Shown: piece by piece, positions 34,715 through 42,804 of the stretch
Layout: each line of letters opens with the position of its first letter
Position numbering within the stretch: the first letter of the stretch is position 1
Source: an uncultured Rhodospirillales bacterium
GTDB taxonomy: Bacteria; Pseudomonadota; Alphaproteobacteria; Acetobacterales; Acetobacteraceae
Assembly (NCBI GenBank): GCA_903835235.1
Contig: CAILMF010000038.1
Coordinates: forward strand, 42,812 to 106,811
Length of the DNA: 64,000 nt
Direction: 5' to 3'
The notes under the pieces: generated by a model
Seen by the model: only the letters and a program-made list of their open reading frames with translations
Told to the model about the DNA's origin: nothing
Databases searched by the model: none
Program-made: the position numbers and the translations under genes

Positions 34715-35488
34715 CTACGGAAGGTATTCCCAGCCGGCGGGGGAGCGGCCCAGCCAGCGTTCCTTCTCGCCGGGCCAATGCACCTGGCCGAGCTGGCACA
34801 TGGCCCAGGCCGCACCCACGCCCTGCGCCTCCAGCCCATCCTGGTGGCGGGCGCGATAGCCGATGTGGTGGTGGCCGTGGATGACCAGGCGCGCGCCCAT
34901 GCGTCGCGCCAGGTCGTCCAGCACCGCCACGCCGCTGGGGTGGCTGCTGGGCGCCTCATGCGTGACCAGCACGTCCGCACGCTGGGCGGCCAGCGCTTCG
35001 ACATCCTCCGGCCAGATCGCCATGGCGCCGAGCGAATGCTCCAGCGCGCCGATGGCCTGTTCGCTCCAGCCCGGGCCCAGGCTGGCCCTGTCGGCGGGCA
35101 ACTCCGCCCGGCCGTACAGCCGCGGCGGGTTGGGCGGATGCCAGACGCGGGGACGGAAGGTGCCGCCCAGCCCCGCGACCCGTAGCCCGCCGATCTCCAC
35201 GACGCGGCCATGCAGCGCGCCGCCGCTGGTCAGCGGGTTCAGCGCGGGGTCGGCCAGGTTGGCCCACATCTCCGGGCCACCGTCATAGTCGTGATTGCCG
35301 AAGATCCAGTGCAGCGTCGCACCGGCCGCGCGGATGGGTGCGGTCAGCGCGTCCAGCGGCTCATGGCATTCCATGTCGCCCAGCAGCACCACGTGGCGCG
35401 GTGGCCGCGGCAGCGCCACCAGGCCGCGCTGCACATGCTCCCAGCGCCGATGCACATCCCCGATGAAGAGGATCTCCGGCGCGGTCAG
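34715..35488 (-). CDS. Calcineurin-like metallophosphoesterase
   Basis: 257 residues if started at CTG 35488, which overlaps the CoA-transferase stop and has GGAGGG 6 nt upstream; no ATG/GTG/TTG suits the N-terminus. Motifs: LFIGDVHRRWEHV (D-x-H), VVLLGDMECH (GD), WIFGNHDYDGG (GNHD), VTHEAPSS (GH/TH motif) and LVIHGHHHIGY (GHxH): the full two-metal site of calcineurin-like phosphoesterases. A phosphatase or phosphodiesterase for a small substrate; last gene of the thiolase/CoA-transferase operon. Confidence 0.85.
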   Translation of the reverse strand: MTAPEILFIGDVHRRWEHVQRGLVALPRPPRHVVLLGDMECHEPLDALTAPIRAAGATLHWIFGNHDYDGGPEMWANLADPALNPLTSGGALHGRVVEIGGLRVAGLGGTFRPRVWHPPNPPRLYGRAELPADRASLGPGWSEQAIGALEHSLGAMAIWPEDVEALAAQRADVLVTHEAPSSHPSGVAVLDDLARRMGARLVIHGHHHIGYRARHQDGLEAQGVGAAWAMCQLGQVHWPGEKERWLGRSPAGWEYLP

Positions 35489-38040
35489 ATCACGCCCTCC
35501 GCGGCCAGCTGCTCCACCTCGGCCGGGGTGTAGCCGCACAGCTCGCCAAGCAGCCGCACATTGTCCTCGCCATAGCAGGGCGCGCCGCGCCGGGTGATGC
35601 CACCGGCATGCCCCGGCGTGGCCGAGAACTTCACTGCCGGCAGTTCCGTCACCGGCCAGGCGCCGATCTTGGTGCCCTCGATCTCGGTCAGCCAGTCCAA
35701 CGCGGCAAGCTGCGGGTCGCGGTCGCAGCGGTCCTCGGCATTCTGGCAGACCCCGGCGGCCACGCCCGCCTGTTGCAGCGCCAGCATCGCGGCGGCGGCA
35801 TCCTGCGTGGCGGTCCAGGTGCCCAGCGCCGCGTCCAACGCGTTCTGGTTGGCCAGCCGCGACGCAAGGGTGGCAAAGCGCGGGTCGTCCAGCCATTCGC
35901 GATGGCCGGCAACGGTCGCCAGCGCGCGGAACTCTGCCTCGTCGAAGCAGGCGATGGCGAGCCAGCGGTCCTGGCCGGCGCAGCGATAGGCGCCGTGCGG
36001 CGCGGCGGGCTTGTAGGGCGAGCGGTTGCCGATGCGGCTCCACACCCGGTTGTTGGCGCTGTGGTCCAGCACCGGGACGCCGCCCAGGAAGATGCCGCTC
36101 TCGCACTGCGAGCCGTCGATCCATTGCCCCTGGCCGGTGCGGTCGCGGTGGTACAGCGCGCCCAGGATGGCCATGGAAAAGCCGTAGGCACCCATCCAGT
36201 CCAGGAAGGAATAGCCCCAGCCCGCCGGCATCGCCGGCTCCGGCAGGCCCGACATCTCCGCGGTGCCGGCAAAGGCCGCCGCCACCGGGCCGATGGTGCG
36301 GAACCGGCCGTAGCGGCCGACACCACCCATGCCGGATTGCTGGACGTAGATGATGTCCGGCTTGATCTTTTTCAGCTCCTCATAGCCCAGGCCCAGCCGG
36401 GCAAGCACGCCGGGGGAGAAGCCCTCCGCCACCACATCCGACTGCGCGATCATCCGGCGCGCGATCTCCAGCCCCTTCGGCGTGCGGATGTTGAGCGAGA
36501 GGCCGGACTTGCCGGCATTCTTGTTGTTGAACTGGCCGCCCATGTCGTGGTCGTTCACCGGCTTCAGCGGCGCGGTGGCGGTGCGCCGCGCTTCGCGCCC
36601 GCCGATCGGCGCCATGGCCGCCAGGCGCGTGTCGGGGTTGTCCTTCCACTCCACCTTCATCACATCCGCGCCCAGCGCCGCGGCCAGGCGGGTGCCGCCG
36701 GCGGAGGCGAGGAACCAGGAGAAGTCGAAGATCCGCACGCCCTGCAGCGGGAACGGCTTGCCGTGCGCGGAGAGGCTTGGCGGCTGTGCCTTGCGCGGGC
36801 TGGCGGGCAGGCTGGGCGGGGCGGCGGCCCAACGGGTGGCGTTGTCCTCACCCACCAAGGGCGCGCGGCGGCCCACCTGCCAGCGCGTCTCCGTGCTCAA
36901 CCAGCGGCTGACGGGGTAAGTGAAGTCGCGGCCATGCTCGGGGTGCGGCACCTGGGCGAAGGTGCCACGCTCCTGCCAGTGCGGGTCCTCGGCGTTTTCG
37001 TGCGGCTTGCGCAGCGGCGCCCAGAGCAGGCCGGCCGCCTGCGCTTCACGCCACGGCAGCGTTTCCCAGGTATGGGCGCGGATGAAGCGCTGCACCACCT
37101 CCAGGATATGCGCCGCCTGTTCGCTGGCATTGCCGGAGCCGGGCACGTTGCGCGCCTTGTGGTCGGCATCGGCGCTGGGGCGGACCAGGTCCGCCTGCAT
37201 GTTGTACCTCTCCAGGAAGGGCACCAGGTTGCCCTGGTCCCGCACGGAAACCCCGGTGGCGATGTACCAGCGGCCGTCCTTGGTGTGGCCGATGCTGGGT
37301 GAATGCGTCGGGTTCTCACCGGAATGCCGGCAGGTCATGCGGAACAGCGGCGCGCGGCGCATCACCCAGGACATGGTGTCCAGTTCCGGGTTCTTCGAAC
37401 AGGCCTCGTGCACCGCGCAGGAGACGTATTGCCCCTCATCATTGTGCAGCCGGTGCAGCAACGCCGCCAGGATGCCGACCATCAGCTGCTCGCCGGCGAT
37501 GTGGTAGGCGTGCCAGAGCTGCGGGGCGATCGGCGGCAGGTCGTATCGCTTCGCGGGGTCCGGGTCGTAGCCGCAGTTCATCATGATGCCGCTGAGCGCC
37601 AGGTGCACCAGGTCCGAGCCCTTGAAGTCGGCCCAGGGACCGGCATCGCCGAACGGGGTCATGCGTGCCAGCACCAGGCGCGGGTGCCGCGCTCGGATCG
37701 CCGCCTGGTCCAGCGAACGGTCGGTGGTCAGCAGCACGTCGGCGGCCGCCAGCAGCGCCTGGCCCTCGGCACTGTCCAGCGAGGCGACGACGGACTTCTT
37801 GCCGCGGTTATACGCCCAGAAATGCAGCGAGCGGTCCGGGCCCGGCCGGTCTTCCAGGAAGGGTCCGATGCGGCGCGTCGCGGCGCCTTCGGGCGGTTCC
37901 AGCTTCACCACCTCGGCGCCCAGGCCCGCCAGCATCAGGCCGGCGTATTCGGCGCTTTCATCCGCCAATTCCAGCACGCGCAGGCCGCTGAGCAGGCCGG
38001 GCGCATTGTCCGGCACCTGGCCGGGAAGCTTCTGGGTCAT
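35485..38040 (-). CDS. Double-length CaiB/BaiF family III CoA-transferase
   Basis: 851 residues, about twice a normal family III enzyme. Domain 1 (~15-410) begins LSGLRVLELADESAEYAGLM with LGAEVVKLEPPEG; domain 2 (~430-851) begins LQGVRIFDFSWFLASAGGTR with LGADVMKVEWKD, then LSLNIRTPKGLEIARRMI and GYEELKKIKPDIIYVQQSG. Each half has the interlocked family III CoA-transferase fold, so the fusion supplies both halves of the usual dimer in one chain. It would move CoA between carboxylic acids. The start ATG overlaps the stop of the 49-codon ORF (ATGA), and its stop overlaps the next start, so it is mid-operon. Confidence 0.9.
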   Translation of the reverse strand: MTQKLPGQVPDNAPGLLSGLRVLELADESAEYAGLMLAGLGAEVVKLEPPEGAATRRIGPFLEDRPGPDRSLHFWAYNRGKKSVVASLDSAEGQALLAAADVLLTTDRSLDQAAIRARHPRLVLARMTPFGDAGPWADFKGSDLVHLALSGIMMNCGYDPDPAKRYDLPPIAPQLWHAYHIAGEQLMVGILAALLHRLHNDEGQYVSCAVHEACSKNPELDTMSWVMRRAPLFRMTCRHSGENPTHSPSIGHTKDGRWYIATGVSVRDQGNLVPFLERYNMQADLVRPSADADHKARNVPGSGNASEQAAHILEVVQRFIRAHTWETLPWREAQAAGLLWAPLRKPHENAEDPHWQERGTFAQVPHPEHGRDFTYPVSRWLSTETRWQVGRRAPLVGEDNATRWAAAPPSLPASPRKAQPPSLSAHGKPFPLQGVRIFDFSWFLASAGGTRLAAALGADVMKVEWKDNPDTRLAAMAPIGGREARRTATAPLKPVNDHDMGGQFNNKNAGKSGLSLNIRTPKGLEIARRMIAQSDVVAEGFSPGVLARLGLGYEELKKIKPDIIYVQQSGMGGVGRYGRFRTIGPVAAAFAGTAEMSGLPEPAMPAGWGYSFLDWMGAYGFSMAILGALYHRDRTGQGQWIDGSQCESGIFLGGVPVLDHSANNRVWSRIGNRSPYKPAAPHGAYRCAGQDRWLAIACFDEAEFRALATVAGHREWLDDPRFATLASRLANQNALDAALGTWTATQDAAAAMLALQQAGVAAGVCQNAEDRCDRDPQLAALDWLTEIEGTKIGAWPVTELPAVKFSATPGHAGGITRRGAPCYGEDNVRLLGELCGYTPAEVEQLAAEGVI

Positions 38041-38186
38041 GGCAGTCCTTGTCTGGATGCGGCGCGCCGGGCGCGGGTCAGCGCGCCGCGCAGGCTGTGG
38101 CCGGGCAGGGGGGCGTGCAGCACCGCGCGCAATGTCGGCGCCTCGCCCGGGAGCAGGCCGCAGCGTGGCAGCAGCCGGGCAGGCAT
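38037..38186 (-). CDS. Candidate 49-residue small protein, translationally coupled on both sides
   Basis: MPARLLPRCGLLPGEAPTLR ... ASRQGLP. The ATG shares one base with the stop of the DUF35 gene (TAATG) and the stop overlaps the ATG of the CoA-transferase (ATGA). Arg/Leu/Pro/Ala-rich, no recognised domain, one Cys. The double overlap is what a genuine coupled gene would show, but chance in GC-rich DNA, or a coupling leader without a stable product, is possible. Confidence 0.45.
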   Translation of the reverse strand: MPARLLPRCGLLPGEAPTLRAVLHAPLPGHSLRGALTRARRAASRQGLP

Positions 38187-38596
38187 TACGCGCGCCCGAC
38201 CCGGCGCCATTTCGGCAGGGTCCATTCGGGGTCGGAGGTATCCAGGGTCACCTCCAGCTTCTCGCCGATGGTGCAATCCTCGGGCTCGGCGCCCACCAGG
38301 TTGGAGAGCATCATCGGCCCTTCCTCCAGCCCCACGAGCACGACGCCGTAGGGCACCTCCTCGCGGAAGCCATCCCAGTAGGCGCGGTGGAAGCGAACCC
38401 AGGAAAGCAGCGTGCCGCGGCCGGAAGCCGGCGCCCAGGACTGGCTGGAGGAGAGGCATTTCGGGCATACCGGGGTGCCCGGGTAATGCGCGTCGCCGCA
38501 GTCATCGCAGCGCTGGATGGTGAAGCGGCCTTCGCGCGCGGCCTGCCAGAAGCCGGTGTTGAAGACATCGGGGCGGGGACGGGGCTTGCTGCTCAT
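38186..38596 (-). CDS. Zn-ribbon/OB-fold protein (DUF35, ChsH2-like)
   Basis: 136 residues from ATG 38596 with GGAGG 8 nt upstream. N-terminal helix GFWQAAREGRFTIQRC, rubredoxin-like zinc ribbon CDDCGDAHYPGTPVCPKC (four Cys), then an OB fold (GRGTLLSWVRFHRAY ... PYGVVLVGLEEGPMMLSNLV). Members of this family pair with SCP2-type thiolase-like proteins, as in the steroid-side-chain enzymes ChsH2 and Ltp2, and with acetoacetyl-CoA-type thiolases. Directly 13 bp behind the thiolase gene, so the two very likely form one complex. Confidence 0.9.
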   Translation of the reverse strand: MSSKPRPRPDVFNTGFWQAAREGRFTIQRCDDCGDAHYPGTPVCPKCLSSSQSWAPASGRGTLLSWVRFHRAYWDGFREEVPYGVVLVGLEEGPMMLSNLVGAEPEDCTIGEKLEVTLDTSDPEWTLPKWRRVGRA

Positions 38597-38609
38597 CGTG
38601 GGCCTCCGC

Positions 38610-39746
38610 TCAGCCGGGGGTGTAGATGATGGAACGCGAGCACGGCGTGGTCGCGACGAACTGCACCACCTGCGCATTGGGCACCTGGCGCGCGCCGCAT
38701 TCGCCGCGCACCTGGCGCACGGCTTCCACGTTCAGTGCCCAGCCCTGCATGTAGCTGTTGGAAAGGTGGCCGCCATCCGTATTGGTGGGCAGCCTGCCGC
38801 CGAGCCTGAGCGTGCCGCCCTCGACGAAGGAACCCGCCTCGCCCTGCTTGCAGAAGCCGAGGCCCTCCAGGCTGAACAGCACGGTGGGGCTGAAATTGTC
38901 GTAGCACATCAAGGCGTCGACATCGTTCGGGCCAACCCCGGCCATGCCGTAGGTCTGCCGCGCCACGTCCTGCACCTCGTCGTACCAGAAGTTCAGGTTG
39001 AAATTGCTGATCGAGGAGCCCGTATAGGCCTCCCGCGCGCCGAAGCCGGAGATCATCACCGGCGGCTTCTTCAGGTCGCGGGCGCGTTCCTTCGTGGTCA
39101 GGATCAGGCAGACCGCACCGTCATTGATCAGGCAGTAGTCCAGCAGGCGCAGCGGGGCGGTGATGGGGCGCGTCGCCTCATGGTCCTCGATGGTGATGGG
39201 TTGCTTCATCACCGCATCCGGGTTGAGGCAGGCGTGGTGCCGCACCGCCACCGAGACCTCCGCCAGCTGCCGCGTGGTGGTGCCGTAGAGCGCCATGTGG
39301 CGTTGGAACATCAAGGCATGCGCCGCACCGGGGGAGGTGAAGCCGAAGGGGTCCCAGACGCCCGGGCTTTCCTCGCCGCCGTAGTTGACGCGCCGGCTGC
39401 GACCGATATTGGCGTAGATCAGCGCGGCATAGTCGCACAGCCCGGCATCCAGCGCCGCCGCGGCCTCGATGATCGCCATCGCGCTCATCCGGCCATGCGG
39501 GGGGAATTGCACCGTCCAGCGCGGGTTCAGGCCCAGTATCTCGCCCATGCGGGCATAGTAGGGCACCCGGCATACGCCCAGGCCGTCCACCTGGTTCTTG
39601 TCCAGGCCGCAATCCTCCACCGCGCGACGGAAGGCCTCGGCCCCCAGGCCATAGTCGTCCGTGTGCGGGAAGTTGCCGTAGGCGGTGTTGCCCACGCCAA
39701 CCACCGCAATGCGGTCCTTCAACTTATGGAAGGCGGTGTTCGGCAT
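38610..39746 (-). CDS. SCP2-type thiolase / lipid-transfer-like protein (Ltp2-like)
   Basis: 378 residues from ATG 39746, preceded by AAAGGAGGG. It has the thiolase fold: IAVVGVGNTAYGNFPHTDDY, AEAFRRAVEDCGLDKNQVDG, SAMAIIEAAAALDAGLCDYA, YDNFSPTVLFSLEGLGFC and TNTDGGHLSNSYMQGW. The HGG-like C-terminal motif is DGGHLSNS, as in SCP2-thiolases and Ltp aldolases rather than biosynthetic thiolases. With the DUF35 partner it may cleave an acyl-CoA by retro-aldol or thiolytic chemistry. First gene of a five-gene leftward operon. Confidence 0.88.
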   Translation of the reverse strand: MPNTAFHKLKDRIAVVGVGNTAYGNFPHTDDYGLGAEAFRRAVEDCGLDKNQVDGLGVCRVPYYARMGEILGLNPRWTVQFPPHGRMSAMAIIEAAAALDAGLCDYAALIYANIGRSRRVNYGGEESPGVWDPFGFTSPGAAHALMFQRHMALYGTTTRQLAEVSVAVRHHACLNPDAVMKQPITIEDHEATRPITAPLRLLDYCLINDGAVCLILTTKERARDLKKPPVMISGFGAREAYTGSSISNFNLNFWYDEVQDVARQTYGMAGVGPNDVDALMCYDNFSPTVLFSLEGLGFCKQGEAGSFVEGGTLRLGGRLPTNTDGGHLSNSYMQGWALNVEAVRQVRGECGARQVPNAQVVQFVATTPCSRSIIYTPG

Positions 39747-39829
39747 CCGCGTTCCCTCCTTTTGCACTTCCTGGCGCCCTGTTCCTATCCTGCGGCGGTG
39801 CGCGCGGTGCGGCAAGGGGAGGCGGGGCG

Positions 39830-40597
39830 ATGCGGATCAGCGATCTCGACGGCAAGGTGGCACTGGTGACCGGCTCCTCCACCGGCATCGGCGCTGCGGT
39901 GGCGCGCGGCTTCGCGGCGCAGGGCATGAAGGTTGCGCTGCACTGCAACGCCAGCCGGGCGAATGCGGAACGGCTGCTGGCCGAGATCACCGCCGCCGGC
40001 GGCACCGCGGTGCTGTTGCAGGGCGATGTGCGCTCACCGGCGGAATGCACCAGGCTGGTGCAGGAAGCGCAGGCGGCCTTCGGCCGGCTGGACGTGCTGG
40101 TCAACAATGCCGGCGGGGTGGTGAAGCGCCAGTCGCTGGCCGAGATCGACGACGCGCTCTACGACGACATCCTCAACCTCAATGCCCGCTCGGTCTTCGC
40201 CTGTTCGCGCGCCGCGGTGCCGATCATGGTGGCGCAGGGCGGCGGGGCGATCATCTCCACCACGTCGCTGGCGGCGCGCAGCGGCGGCGGCAGCAAGTCC
40301 ACGCTTTACGCGGCGTCCAAGGCCTTCGTCTCCACCTTCACCCGGGGGCTGGCCAAGGAAGTCGGCCGCAAGGGCATCCGGGTCAACGCCGTCGCGCCAG
40401 GCGTCATCGTCAAGCCCGAGAAGGGCTTCACGATGGAGCAGTTCCAGGTCGATGCCTCGATCCGGCTGACGCCGCTGCGGCGGCTGGGCACCGTGGAGGA
40501 ATGCGTCGGTGCCTATCTCTTCCTCGCCTCCGGCGCCCTGTCCGGCTTCATCACCGGGCAGGTGCTGGAGGTGAATGGCGGCCTGCAGATGCCTTAG
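39830..40597 (+). CDS. SDR-family NAD(P)-dependent oxidoreductase
   Basis: 255 residues, ATG 39830 with GGGGAGG upstream. Classical SDR: TGSSTGIGAAVARGF (cofactor loop), NNAGG, catalytic Ser in STTSLAARSGGG and YAASK (Tyr/Lys), followed by RVNAVAPGVI and a C-terminal QVLEVNGGLQMP. FabG-like in length. It diverges from the thiolase operon across 83 bp, so the two may share control; a hydroxyacyl substrate is plausible but not shown. Confidence 0.92.
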   Translation: MRISDLDGKVALVTGSSTGIGAAVARGFAAQGMKVALHCNASRANAERLLAEITAAGGTAVLLQGDVRSPAECTRLVQEAQAAFGRLDVLVNNAGGVVKRQSLAEIDDALYDDILNLNARSVFACSRAAVPIMVAQGGGAIISTTSLAARSGGGSKSTLYAASKAFVSTFTRGLAKEVGRKGIRVNAVAPGVIVKPEKGFTMEQFQVDASIRLTPLRRLGTVEECVGAYLFLASGALSGFITGQVLEVNGGLQMP

Positions 40598-40632
40598 CGG
40601 CTGATCGTCGCCGGCGGCGTGGATCAGCCGCT
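40596..40632. terminator. Bidirectional hairpin between convergent SDR and SMP-30 genes
   Basis: Arms AGCGGCTGATC (40596-40606) and GATCAGCCGCT (40622-40632) are perfectly complementary over 11 bp; the loop contains a further CGCCGGCG palindrome. It starts within the SDR stop codon and ends 11 bp before the SMP-30 stop, so it can serve both genes. Confidence 0.7.
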
Positions 40633-40642
40633 CGAACAATCC

Positions 40643-41554
40643 CTAGCGCTGGAAATTCAGCTTCAGCCCGGGCTCCGGCCAGCGCATCACCGCCAACTGG
40701 CCGGTGCCGGACAGCGTCACCCAGGCGGTGCGCATGTCCTCGCCACCGAAGCAGATGTTGGTCGGGTAGGTGCAGGGCATCTTCACCTGGTAGCTGAGGC
40801 CGCCGCGCGGAGTGAACACGCTGATCATGCCGGTCCCCAGCGTCGCCACGGCGATGTTGCCGGATTCAAGCACGCCCAGGCTGTCGAAGCGGGCGTAGTC
40901 CAGCAGCCCGCCGATGCAGCGCCCGCCATGTGGGCTGCCGGCCGCCTTGCGGAGCACGCCGGGGCTTTCCACGTCGAAGGCCCAGAGCCGCGCCGTCTCG
41001 GTCTCGGCGACATAGACGGTGCGCTCATCCGGGCTCAGGCCGACGCCGTTCGGGCTGAGGAAGGGGTAGGCCATCACCTGCACCGCCGTCGCCCCCGGGG
41101 CGACATGGTACAGCCCGCCATGGTCGCGGTGATGCGCGTAGCGCTTGCCGAGGTCGGTGAACCAATAGCCACCTTGGCGGTCGAAGACGATGTCGTTCGG
41201 CGCCGAAAGCTTGTGGTCCCCGGCGGACCTGAACAGCAGCCTGCGGGCGCCCGTTGCGGGGTCCACCCGCTCGACGCTGCCGTATTCGTAGTCGTCCGCG
41301 GGTCCCTGGCCGGCGAAGTGACCGGGGATGTAGCGGGAGCCGCCATTGTTGCAGAGGATCAGGTCACCCTCCGGCGCCATGGCCAGGCCGTTCGGGCCGC
41401 CCGCCGGCTGGCCCAGCCGTGTCACCGTGCCATCGGCGCCCACCCGGGTCACCCAGCCGCCATTGATCTCCGTGAGCACAACGGAGCCATCGGCCAGGGC
41501 CACGGGACCTTCAGGAAAGCCCAGGCCGCTGGCCAGAATGCGTACGTCGGTCAT
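40643..41554 (-). CDS. SMP-30/gluconolactonase-family sugar lactone hydrolase
   Basis: 303 residues from ATG 41554. The beta-propeller signatures are present: GLGFPEGPVALADGSVVLTE (metal Glu), GGPNGLAMAPEGDLILCNN (metal Asn), APNDIVFDRQGGYWFTDLG, and LSPNGVGLSPDERTVYVAET. This family hydrolyses aldono- or other lactones in a metal-dependent way. It stands alone between a terminator and the RND efflux genes. Confidence 0.9.
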   Translation of the reverse strand: MTDVRILASGLGFPEGPVALADGSVVLTEINGGWVTRVGADGTVTRLGQPAGGPNGLAMAPEGDLILCNNGGSRYIPGHFAGQGPADDYEYGSVERVDPATGARRLLFRSAGDHKLSAPNDIVFDRQGGYWFTDLGKRYAHHRDHGGLYHVAPGATAVQVMAYPFLSPNGVGLSPDERTVYVAETETARLWAFDVESPGVLRKAAGSPHGGRCIGGLLDYARFDSLGVLESGNIAVATLGTGMISVFTPRGGLSYQVKMPCTYPTNICFGGEDMRTAWVTLSGTGQLAVMRWPEPGLKLNFQR

Positions 41555-41640
41555 CTTGGTGTTTCCTCGTCCCAGTCTGTCATCATCCTGGCGTCGCTGG
41601 CCGGCGCGGCTGGGCGCCACCGCCGGCCGAAGCCCAGGAA

Positions 41641-42804
41641 TCAGGGTTGGCCCTGACGCACCATGCGGACCCGGTCGCCGCTGCGCACGGAATCGGAGGG
41701 GCTGTCGATCACCCAATCCTCCGGGCTGAGGCCGGCACCGATTTCCAGCTCGGCGCCCAGGTCCCGCGCGATGCGGATCGGGCGGATGGTCACCACGCCC
41801 TCGGCGTCCACCACCGCCATGGCGGTGCCGTCGCGGCGGAAGATCAGCGTGCTGGAGGGCACCCGCACTGCGGCGATACCGGCCGCCGGCGGCAGTTCCA
41901 GCCGAATCTGGGCATAGCTGCCGGGCTTCAGCGCGCCATCGGCGTTCTCGGCCACCAACTGCACCAGCATGCTGCCGGAAGCCACGTCCATCGCCTCGGC
42001 ACTGCGCTGCAACTGGGCGCGGAACTCGCGACCCGGCTGGTCCGGCACGGTGAACACCGCGCTCATCCCTGGGGTGATGGCGCCGGCATAGGCCTGCGGC
42101 ACCCGCACATACACCCGCAGGCGCGAGCTGTCGGAAATGGTGAACAGCGGCGCGGCCTTGGTATCGCCGGCCACGATCAGCGCGCCCACCTCGGTGCCGC
42201 GGCTGGTCACGGTGCCGTCGAAGGGTGCCAGCACGCGGTTGAAGTTCTGCTGCGCGCGCAGCCGTTCCAGGTTGGCGCCGGCCTCCCGCAGCTGGCTGTC
42301 GCGCGCCGCCAGGTCGCCGCGCTTCTCGTCCGCCGCCTGGGCCGAGACGATGCGCTGCGCGCCCAGCTGTTCCCACCGCCGCGCGGTGGCGGCCGAGAGG
42401 TTGCGCTGCGCCGTGCTGGTGCCGAATGCCGCCTGCGCGGCGGCCAGCTGCTGGTCCAATTCCGGCGCGTCGATTTCGGCCAGCAGGTCGCCGGCGCGCA
42501 CGCGGTCGCCGATATCCACCAGGCGGGTGCGCAGGAAGCCGTTGTTGCGGGCGTAGACCGAGGCTTCCGACCAGGCCTGCAGCCGCGCCGGCAGGGCCAG
42601 CACGCGCGGGCCGGCCGGCTTCGGCCGCACCACGCTGGCGCTGGGCACTGCGGCCGCCGCGGTTTCCGCCTGCAGCCGCTCCGCCGCCGAGATGCGGGAC
42701 GAGATGCTGGCGCCAAGGATGCCGCCGAAGACGAGCAGGCCCAGCAGCAGGCCGAGGCGGACGCGGCGCACACTGGCGATGACGGGCAGCGGTGCCTCAG
42801 GCAT
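41641..42804 (-). CDS. RND efflux periplasmic adaptor (HlyD/AcrA-like membrane fusion protein)
   Basis: 387 residues from ATG 42804, overlapping the permease stop by 8 bp (ATGCCTGA). One N-terminal membrane segment (VRLGLLLGLLVFGGILGASI), lipoyl halves SVYARNNGFLRTRLVDIGDR and FDGTVTSRGTEVGALI, a short Ala/Gln-rich coiled-coil hairpin between them (QQLAAAQAAFGTSTAQRNLS), then beta-barrel and membrane-proximal domains. It would bridge the RND pump to an outer-membrane TolC-like channel, which is not encoded here. Confidence 0.9.
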   Translation of the reverse strand: MPEAPLPVIASVRRVRLGLLLGLLVFGGILGASISSRISAAERLQAETAAAAVPSASVVRPKPAGPRVLALPARLQAWSEASVYARNNGFLRTRLVDIGDRVRAGDLLAEIDAPELDQQLAAAQAAFGTSTAQRNLSAATARRWEQLGAQRIVSAQAADEKRGDLAARDSQLREAGANLERLRAQQNFNRVLAPFDGTVTSRGTEVGALIVAGDTKAAPLFTISDSSRLRVYVRVPQAYAGAITPGMSAVFTVPDQPGREFRAQLQRSAEAMDVASGSMLVQLVAENADGALKPGSYAQIRLELPPAAGIAAVRVPSSTLIFRRDGTAMAVVDAEGVVTIRPIRIARDLGAELEIGAGLSPEDWVIDSPSDSVRSGDRVRMVRQGQP

